From DAIOEK01 sp036746315 (lineage in GTDB: Bacteria; Chloroflexota; Anaerolineae; Anaerolineales; Anaerolineaceae): 28,313 nucleotides of DNA. Numbering within the stretch: the first letter of the stretch is position 1; each line of letters starts with the position of its first letter. A program made the translations under genes and the position numbers. Shown here in pieces: positions 22,505-28,313 of this stretch. The stretch covers positions 1 through 28,313 of the forward strand of contig DAIOEK010000038.1 in the NCBI GenBank assembly GCA_036746315.1, read 5' to 3'. Under the pieces are notes generated by a model, which saw only the letters and a program-made list of their open reading frames with translations, had not been told where the DNA came from and did not search any database.

Positions 22505-23611
22505 ATGAATGATAAGCTATACTGGATTGGGTTCAACCTGGTCAGGGGGATAGGTCCCGTAAGATTACAATCGCTATTGGACCATTTTGGTTCCATTGAG
22601 TCTGCCTGGATGGCGAGGGCAGGCGAGTATCAATCGGCGGGATTGAATCAGAAAACGATCGAAAACATCCTGCAAATCCGCAATGAGTTGGACCTGGATG
22701 CTTTTTATACCAGGATTTCCGCTGAAGGTATTCAGGTTTACACCTGGGCGGATGCCGAATACCCGATCCGGTTGAAGAACATCCCCCATCCGCCGCCGGT
22801 GCTCTATGTGCGCGGGGAGATATTGGCGGACGATCACTGGACGGTTGCCATTGTAGGAACCCGGCGGGTTACATCCTATGGCAGGCAGGTTACCGAGCAG
22901 GTCGCCACCTACCTGGCGCGCCAGGGGGTGACGGTTATCAGCGGATTGGCGCGCGGGGTGGATGGGATCGCCCATCACACGGCGCTCCTCCAGGGCGGAA
23001 GAACACTGGCTGTTTTGGGCTCCGGCGTGGATCAGATCTATCCTCCCGAGCATCGCCAGCTTGCCGAGAAGATCATGCAGCATGGCGCGATCATCAGCGA
23101 TTATCCGCCGGGCACGCCGCCGGATGCGGTTAACTTTCCACCCCGAAACCGATTGATCTCGGGTCTGTCGGCTGCCGTAGTGGTGATTGAAGCCGGCGAA
23201 ACCAGCGGCGCTCTTATCACCGCCACTTTTGCCGCCGAGCAGGGCAAGGATGTGTTTGCCGTTCCCGGAGGGATATATTCCCCGCAGAGCAAGGGTACCA
23301 ACCGGCTGATCCAACAGGGCGCCACACCCCTGCTGGATGTCAGGGATATCCTCGAGCAACTGGATATCCGCCATGTGGATCAATACAAACAGGCTTCGTT
23401 AATGCTCCCGGCGGATGAGGTGGAAAGTGCGCTTTTGAAAATCCTTCAACTTGAGCCTATGCAAATTGATGAAATCAAGGCACAATCCGGTCTGGCAGTA
23501 GAAAAAATTTCCGCCGGGTTGACCATGCTGGAATTGAAGGGGCTGGTACGACAGGTGAATGGCTCCGCTTATCAGGCGATCATGGAAGACCAGGCGGAAT
23601 ACCGGACGTGA
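22505..23611 (+). CDS. dprA: DNA-processing protein DprA/Smf
   Basis: A 368-residue DprA, which loads RecA onto incoming single-stranded DNA during natural transformation and is also widespread in non-transformable bacteria. An N-terminal helix-hairpin-helix/SAM-like part (1-75: YWIGFNLVRGIGPVRLQSLL) precedes the Rossmann-fold domain (about 80-285). The latter has VAIVGTRRVTSYGRQ, VISGLARGVDGIAHHTALL, TLAVLGSGVDQIYPPEH, FPPRNRLISGLS and VFAVPGGIYSPQSKGTNRLI. A C-terminal winged-helix (about 305-360) is present, as in full-length DprA. It starts 9 bases after rimM, implying the same operon. The stop codon overlaps the ribosome-binding site of the next gene. No comEC or com genes are in view, so competence cannot be concluded. 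Confidence 0.97.
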   Translation: MNDKLYWIGFNLVRGIGPVRLQSLLDHFGSIESAWMARAGEYQSAGLNQKTIENILQIRNELDLDAFYTRISAEGIQVYTWADAEYPIRLKNIPHPPPVLYVRGEILADDHWTVAIVGTRRVTSYGRQVTEQVATYLARQGVTVISGLARGVDGIAHHTALLQGGRTLAVLGSGVDQIYPPEHRQLAEKIMQHGAIISDYPPGTPPDAVNFPPRNRLISGLSAAVVVIEAGETSGALITATFAAEQGKDVFAVPGGIYSPQSKGTNRLIQQGATPLLDVRDILEQLDIRHVDQYKQASLMLPADEVESALLKILQLEPMQIDEIKAQSGLAVEKISAGLTMLELKGLVRQVNGSAYQAIMEDQAEYRT

Positions 23612-23618
23612 GGTTGCG

Positions 23619-24707
23619 ATGAACGATTATTACGCGGTAATTATGGCAGGCGGGGGTGGAACGCGGCTCTGGCCGCTCTCCCGCAGGGATCACCCCAAAC
23701 AAATGCTGACGATCTTTGGGAAGCAGTCGTTGTATCAAATGGCGGTAAGCCGGCTGCATGGGCTGCTCGATGAGCAGAACATCCGAGTGGTCACCACCCG
23801 GGAACAGTATCACCAGCTTCAGCCTTCCACACCGCAGTTAAAACAGTACCAGTTCCTCCTGGAACCGGAACCCAGGGGCACCGCGGCGGTAATCGGTTTG
23901 GCGGCGATGGTTTTGTCGCGGAGTAAACCGGATGCCGTGATGGCGGTGTTGACGGCTGACCATGTTATTCAAAATGTGGCCCTCTTCCAGCGGGCACTTC
24001 GCCAGGCGTATCAACTGGCAAAGGCAGGCGAGTTGGTCACCCTGGGAATGATCCCCACCCACCCGGCAACCGGATACGGTTACATCGAACTGGGCGATGT
24101 CTTACCAGGTGCAACCGATTTAACCGCCAACCGGGTCAGGCGATTCGTTGAAAAGCCGGATCAGGAGACCGCCGTTAAATACCTGGAACAAAAAACTTAC
24201 CTGTGGAATGGCGGCATGTTTTTCTGGCGGGTCGACGTTATTCTGGCGGAATTTGCACGCCAGATGCCGGAACTATATGCCTTGTTGCAGGAGATCAATA
24301 AGATCTGGGGTACCCCGGCGCAGGATGAAAAACTCCCGCAATTGTGGGCACAGATCAAACCGCAAACGATCGATTATGGCATTATGGAACATGCCAGCCA
24401 CGTGGCCGTCATTCCGCTTGCCGATTTGGGCTGGAACGATGTGGGCAGCTGGGATTCACTGGCGGAAGTGATAGATGCCGATGATCGTGGTAATATCATG
24501 CTTGCTGAAAAAAACAGCTCCATAGATTCACAGGGTTGTATTATCTATGAAGAAAACTCTCAAAAATTGATCACCATGCTTGGCGTGAAAGATTTGGTGA
24601 TTATCGATACACCGGATGCGTTGTTGGTTTGTCCTCGCTCAGAGGCACAGCGAATTCGCGATGTGGTGTCAGACGTGAAACGGCGGCACCAGGATCGATA
24701 CCTCTAG
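23619..24707 (+). CDS. Mannose-1-phosphate guanylyltransferase
   Basis: A 362-residue nucleotidyltransferase that would make GDP-mannose from mannose-1-phosphate and GTP for glycan synthesis. The signature MAGGGGTRLWPLSRRDHPKQ is followed by the sugar-phosphate site motifs FVEKPDQETA, YLWNGGMFFW, DYGIMEHA and LGWNDVGSWDSL. Length fits the single-domain ManC type, without the C-terminal phosphomannose isomerase half found in bifunctional forms. The start is ATG 23619, 7 bases after the dprA stop with GTGAGG five bases upstream; a longer reading into dprA is rejected. The neighbours dprA and topA are often adjacent in other bacteria, so this gene looks like an insertion into that pair. Symbol manC is plausible but not certain. 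Confidence 0.92.
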   Translation: MNDYYAVIMAGGGGTRLWPLSRRDHPKQMLTIFGKQSLYQMAVSRLHGLLDEQNIRVVTTREQYHQLQPSTPQLKQYQFLLEPEPRGTAAVIGLAAMVLSRSKPDAVMAVLTADHVIQNVALFQRALRQAYQLAKAGELVTLGMIPTHPATGYGYIELGDVLPGATDLTANRVRRFVEKPDQETAVKYLEQKTYLWNGGMFFWRVDVILAEFARQMPELYALLQEINKIWGTPAQDEKLPQLWAQIKPQTIDYGIMEHASHVAVIPLADLGWNDVGSWDSLAEVIDADDRGNIMLAEKNSSIDSQGCIIYEENSQKLITMLGVKDLVIIDTPDALLVCPRSEAQRIRDVVSDVKRRHQDRYL

Positions 24708-24719
24708 GAGGATAACGTA

Positions 24720-27056
24720 GTGGAAGCTTATTGTCTTAAATGCAAAACTCGTCGGGAGATGAGCAATCCATTAGCGGTATACAACAGTAACGGCACACCT
24801 GCTACCAAAGGTGTCTGCCCGATGTGCGGAACGACCATGTTCAAAATGGGACGGACTCCCGAACATGACGGCGTGCCCGTTCCGATGGTTGAAAGCCGGA
24901 AAAGCAGCAAGAAAGAACCGGTCCGCTCGGGGAAGCTGGTCATTGTGGAATCACCGGCAAAGGCAAAAACCGTCGGACGTTTTCTGGGCAAGGACTACAC
25001 GGTGCGCGCATCGGTAGGGCATGTGCGCGATCTGCTGCGCTCCGACCTATCGGTGGATGTGGAGCATGATTTTGCACCAAAATACCGGGTGCCCAATGAA
25101 AAACGCACCGTTGTCAAGGAACTGAAGGAACTGGTGAAACGGTCGAAGGAAGTATACCTGGCGACCGACCCTGATCGGGAGGGTGAAGCCATCGCCTGGC
25201 ACCTGCGCGAGGCGACGGAAATCCCCGAAGAGATCTCACAGCGGGTGGTGTTTCACGAGATTACCGAATCAGCCATCCAGGATGCCTTCAACCACCCGCG
25301 ACACATCAACCTGGACCTGGTGAACGCGCAACAGGCGCGCCGGATACTGGACCGGCTGGTGGGTTACAACCTCAGTCCGTTACTGTGGGAGAAGGTACGC
25401 TCGCGCCTTTCCGCGGGGAGGGTGCAATCTGTTGCACTGCGCCTGATCGTGGAACGGGAACGGGAGATCGATGCTTTCATCCCCCAGGAGTATTGGTCGA
25501 TCCTGGCTGAGTTCCGTCAGGAAGGCAGCCAGCAGGATTACATTGCCAAGCTGGCAAAGATCGATCAGCAGGATAAAACGAATGAGTTGGACCGCCAGGA
25601 TGTGGTCGAACCGATCGTGGCTGACATCAAAACAGCAAATTATCGGATCAGCAAGATCAAGCGTGGAGAACGACGCAGAAAGCCCTCGGCTCCTTTCACC
25701 ACCAGCACCCTGCAGCAGGAAGCCTCGCGAAAATTGGGCTTTACCGCCCGCCGCACCATGATGCTTGCCCAGCAGCTTTACGAGGGTGTGGATGTAGGCG
25801 ACGGAGGCAATACCGGTCTGATCACGTACATGCGTACCGACTCCACCCAGGTGGCCAAACAGGCACAGAATGAAGCGCGCGATTACATCCAACGGCGCCA
25901 CGGGGCGGACTTTTTGCCGGCATCCGCGCCCATCTATAAAACCCGGGCGGCAGGCGCCCAGGAAGCGCATGAGGCGATCCGCCCGACCTCCGTTTTTCGC
26001 GAACCTGAAAAAGTAAAACAGTATCTCAGCAGAGACCAGTACCGCCTGTATCAACTGGTCTGGCAACGATTTGTGGCGTCTCAAATGGAAAGTGCAGTGT
26101 ATGATACGCTCTCGGTGGAGATCGAAGGCGAAGGCAAGCAACATGCTTATCTGTTCCGCACGGCTGGCTCCACGGTGAAATTCCCCGGATACCTGGTGGT
26201 ATATGAGGAGGCGGCAGATGAGGATGCGCTTGCAGACGAAGGGGAGAATAATAAAATCCCTAATTACCTGGAAGAAGGCAAAAAACAGAATCTGCAAAAA
26301 GTGCATCCCGAGCAGCATTTCACCCAACCGCCGCCAAGATACACCGAGGCTACATTGGTGCAAAAGCTGGAAGAATACGGCATTGGACGACCTTCGACCT
26401 ATGCCCCCATTATTTCCACAATCCAGGATCGGGGCTACGTCATCCGTGAACAGAAACGCCTCTTCCCGACGGATACCGGCATCCTGGTTAATGACCTGTT
26501 GGTCGAACACTTCCCCAATCTGATCGATGTGGGGTTCTCCGCCACCATGGAAGAAGACTTGGATTTGATTGCCGGCGGCGAGAAGCAGTGGGTGGAAGTG
26601 ATCCGCGAGTTCTACACCCCGTTTGCCGCACAGGTGAAGACCGCCCAGGCGGAAATGCCCGAAGTGAAAGCTGAACCCGAAAAGGTCGGCAGGGCATGTC
26701 CGCAGTGCGGCGGAGACCTGGTGATTCGCTGGGGGCGGTTCGGCAAGTTCATCAGTTGCAGCACTTTCCCGGCTTGCCGCTACACCGAAGCGATTCTGCA
26801 AAAAATTGGCGTCAGCTGCCCCAAGGATGGCGGCGACCTGGTGGAACGGAAAACGCGCAAGAACCGGGTATTCTACGGGTGCGCCAATTATCCGAACTGC
26901 GATTTTACCTCCTGGAAGAAGCCCATTCCAACGCCATGCCCTGATTGTAATGGTTTGCTCACCATCCAAAACAAACGGGAAGCGCAATGTATGAATTGCA
27001 ATAAAACTTTTCTGCTGGATGATCTGGGCGAAAAAGAGAAGGATGAGGCGGCATGA
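24720..27056 (+). CDS. topA: DNA topoisomerase I with N-terminal DUF5679 zinc finger
   Basis: A 778-residue type IA topoisomerase that relaxes negative supercoils. The start GTG 24720 has AGGAGG eight bases upstream. Residues 1-45 form a DUF5679-like zinc ribbon (YCLKCKTRREM, then CPMCGTTMFKMG), joined by a basic linker to the Toprim domain at about 72 (GKLVIVESPAKAKTVGRFLG, TDPDREGEAIAWHL). The catalytic Tyr370 lies in GLITYMRTDSTQV. The C-terminus carries three Cys-rich elements: CPQCGGD...CSTFPAC, CPKDGGD...CANYPNC (one ligand replaced by Asp) and CPDCNG...CMNC. Everything expected for TopA is present, and the N-terminal finger is an addition to the common bacterial form. It follows the guanylyltransferase gene by 12 bases. 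Confidence 0.96.
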   Translation: MEAYCLKCKTRREMSNPLAVYNSNGTPATKGVCPMCGTTMFKMGRTPEHDGVPVPMVESRKSSKKEPVRSGKLVIVESPAKAKTVGRFLGKDYTVRASVGHVRDLLRSDLSVDVEHDFAPKYRVPNEKRTVVKELKELVKRSKEVYLATDPDREGEAIAWHLREATEIPEEISQRVVFHEITESAIQDAFNHPRHINLDLVNAQQARRILDRLVGYNLSPLLWEKVRSRLSAGRVQSVALRLIVEREREIDAFIPQEYWSILAEFRQEGSQQDYIAKLAKIDQQDKTNELDRQDVVEPIVADIKTANYRISKIKRGERRRKPSAPFTTSTLQQEASRKLGFTARRTMMLAQQLYEGVDVGDGGNTGLITYMRTDSTQVAKQAQNEARDYIQRRHGADFLPASAPIYKTRAAGAQEAHEAIRPTSVFREPEKVKQYLSRDQYRLYQLVWQRFVASQMESAVYDTLSVEIEGEGKQHAYLFRTAGSTVKFPGYLVVYEEAADEDALADEGENNKIPNYLEEGKKQNLQKVHPEQHFTQPPPRYTEATLVQKLEEYGIGRPSTYAPIISTIQDRGYVIREQKRLFPTDTGILVNDLLVEHFPNLIDVGFSATMEEDLDLIAGGEKQWVEVIREFYTPFAAQVKTAQAEMPEVKAEPEKVGRACPQCGGDLVIRWGRFGKFISCSTFPACRYTEAILQKIGVSCPKDGGDLVERKTRKNRVFYGCANYPNCDFTSWKKPIPTPCPDCNGLLTIQNKREAQCMNCNKTFLLDDLGEKEKDEAA

Positions 27057-27078
27057 AGGTTGCAACATTCCTGTAAGC

Positions 27079-27104
27079 CATGATTCGCCGGATGGCGGGT
27101 CATG
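27079..27104 (+). repeat. Intergenic hairpin after topA
   Basis: CATGATTCGCC (27079-27089) can pair with GGCGGGTCATG (27094-27104) as RNA, including two G-U pairs, around the loop GGAT. No U tract follows, so it is at best a weak terminator or a stability element. It lies in the 83-base gap before the membrane protein gene. Confidence 0.4.
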
Positions 27105-27139
27105 CCGTTGTGTACTCTACGCAAGCAGGAGTTGATTGT

Positions 27140-28249
27140 ATGGATAGACTAAAGGAATATCTGGAACATCCGTGGGCGAAACCGGCACTTTACTTGTTGG
27201 TGGGTGTGCTGATCGGATGGTTTGTATTCGGTTGGGGGCTTTTCCCCGTTGAGTGGACGGACGCCACACCTGCCTACCTGCGTGAGGACCTGAAAGTTGA
27301 TTATCTGCGCATGGCGATTGATTCGTATGGCGTGAATGGCGATACCTCCCTTGCCAAACTGCGCTGGGCGAACCTGGGTGGCGATGCCGTGGCATTATTC
27401 CAACAGGTGCAGGATGAGCCCAGAGGGGCGAAACTATCGGCACTGACCGGATTCGCAAAAGCTGTGGATACGGCAGTAACTTCGGCGGCTGCTTCAGCAG
27501 CTGATGATACTTCAACCTCCAAGAACACTGACGCCGAAACCGAGGCGACAGCCGTCACAAGCACCGATACCACAACCACAACAGTCATTGGCACCATCCC
27601 TACAACTGCACCCAAGAAGAATCCCATGATGCCGGTGGCGCTGGGCGCTTTCTGTGTATTAAGCGTGGTGCTGGTATTTGCCGTGGGATACATCTTCATT
27701 AAACGCGGCGGAAAACTGGCCAAGAAACCCACCAGGGCTGAAGCGATCCCTTCACAGCCGTATGTCCCCGAAAACACAGCCGATAAGGGCGCGGAATACT
27801 TCCGTCCGTCGGGTGGTGAGTCGCCTGTCTCACAATTTATGACCACCTATATGGCTGGCGACGAGCAGTATGACGATTCATTCAGCATCGATAATCCGAT
27901 CGGTGAATTCCTGGGTGAGTGCGGAGTTGGCATCACCGAGACCATCGGAGTGGGTGAACCCAAGAAAACCGCCGCCTTTGAAGTGTGGCTGTTCGATAAG
28001 AACGACATTCAAACCGTGACGAAGGTGCTGATGAGCGAACACACCTTCAATGACCCGGCCATGCAGCAAAAACTGCTCTCCAAGGGTGAGCCCATCCTGG
28101 CGGAACCCGGCAAGCGCATTCTGCTGGAAACAGCCACCCTGCAGCTCGAAGCCCGCATCGTGGATATGAGCTACGGCCAGGGTCCGCTGCCGCAAAACAG
28201 CTATTTCGAGAGATTAACGCTCGAGTTGGCCGTCTGGACGAAAAGCTAG
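27140..28249 (+). CDS. Two-helix membrane protein of unknown function
   Basis: A 369-residue protein not assigned to a family by eye. The first transmembrane helix is at about 15-35. An extracytoplasmic segment (36-160) follows, with a helical part (DLKVDYLRMAIDSYGVNG) and an Ala/Thr/Ser-rich stretch (110-158). The second helix is at about 163-187 and is followed by a basic flank. The C-terminal half (about 225-369) looks like a globular cytoplasmic domain with ECGVGITETIG, AAFEVWLFDKND and LETATLQLEARIVDM. Start is ATG 27140, with AGGAG nine bases upstream; an earlier in-frame ATG at 27080 lies within the intergenic hairpin and is rejected. Similar proteins seem common in Anaerolineae, as I recall, but no role is known. 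It ends just before a terminator. Confidence 0.8.
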   Translation: MDRLKEYLEHPWAKPALYLLVGVLIGWFVFGWGLFPVEWTDATPAYLREDLKVDYLRMAIDSYGVNGDTSLAKLRWANLGGDAVALFQQVQDEPRGAKLSALTGFAKAVDTAVTSAAASAADDTSTSKNTDAETEATAVTSTDTTTTTVIGTIPTTAPKKNPMMPVALGAFCVLSVVLVFAVGYIFIKRGGKLAKKPTRAEAIPSQPYVPENTADKGAEYFRPSGGESPVSQFMTTYMAGDEQYDDSFSIDNPIGEFLGECGVGITETIGVGEPKKTAAFEVWLFDKNDIQTVTKVLMSEHTFNDPAMQQKLLSKGEPILAEPGKRILLETATLQLEARIVDMSYGQGPLPQNSYFERLTLELAVWTKS

Positions 28250-28272
28250 AAATCTATTACGCATTGTGATGC

Positions 28273-28303
28273 ACAAGAGGCAGCCAATCCGGCTGCCTCT
28301 TGT
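28273..28303 (+). terminator. Intrinsic terminator after the membrane protein gene
   Basis: ACAAGAGGCAGCC (28273-28285) and GGCTGCCTCTTGT (28291-28303) form a perfect 13-bp stem with the loop AATCC. The trailing sequence TGATTCT is only moderately T-rich. It lies 23 bases after the stop codon and closes the plus-strand cluster. Confidence 0.85.
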
Positions 28304-28313
28304 TGATTCTCGT

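Noticed and set aside
25380..27068. Very long minus-strand open frame opposite topA (562 residues)
   Set aside because: topA is unmistakable on the plus strand, and the antisense product has no recognisable motifs or ribosome-binding site.

Overview
The window looks like chromosomal DNA of a GC-rich, probably anaerobic member of the Chloroflexota (Anaerolineae-like). This is an inference. It rests on the gene families present (DUF1015 next to DegV, CAP-LysM surface proteins with Pro/Thr-rich stalks, a DUF5679 zinc finger fused to topoisomerase I), the ffh-rpsP-KH-rimM-dprA-topA cluster, and a Gram-positive-type LexA-like site before recA, a site type also reported from Dehalococcoides. No transposase, phage gene, CRISPR array, tRNA or rRNA was seen. 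Genes are tightly packed and no gene-free stretch exceeds 300 bases; the longest gap is 263 bases, before the acylase gene.

Region 1 (1-4835, minus strand) is a cell-envelope cluster. A lipoprotein with an M23 peptidase fold, a membrane-anchored PD40 beta-propeller protein and a second M23 protein follow each other with short or overlapping junctions. The start of recA lies downstream with its own promoter, which contains a LexA-like box. Region 2 (4836-7030, plus strand) holds two tandem paralogues with the order signal peptide, CAP domain, LysM, Pro/Thr stalk and C-terminal membrane helix. The divergent promoters between regions 1 and 2 both place a TATAAT box exactly six bases from an ATG, suggesting leaderless mRNAs. 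Region 2 ends in a perfect 32-bp palindromic terminator. Region 3 (7035-9328, minus strand) carries a DUF1015 protein and a DegV lipid-binding protein, each apparently its own transcription unit.

Region 4 (about 9510-19791, plus strand) is the most interesting part. A cytoplasmic penicillin-acylase-family Ntn hydrolase is followed after 30 bases by a compact ethanolamine-utilisation bacterial microcompartment (BMC) operon: eutA, eutB, eutC, eutL, an acetylating aldehyde dehydrogenase, a BMC-H shell hexamer, a two-domain BMC protein and a protein with three copies of a module like the N-terminal part of EutT and EutQ. EutB and EutC would split ethanolamine to acetaldehyde and ammonia using adenosylcobalamin, EutA would reactivate the enzyme, and the dehydrogenase would make acetyl-CoA inside the shell. 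EutC, the dehydrogenase and the triple-module protein each carry a similar amphipathic encapsulation-type peptide. The window has no pentameric vertex protein, phosphotransacylase, alcohol dehydrogenase, cobalamin adenosyltransferase, permease or regulator, so the system is minimal or completed elsewhere. A 173-base gap inside the operon holds strong nested hairpins.

Region 5 (19824-28313, plus strand) is housekeeping: ffh with a near-consensus promoter, rpsP, khpA, rimM, dprA, a mannose-1-phosphate guanylyltransferase gene, topA and a two-helix membrane protein of unknown function, ending in a hairpin terminator. trmD and rplS, which often follow rimM, are absent here.
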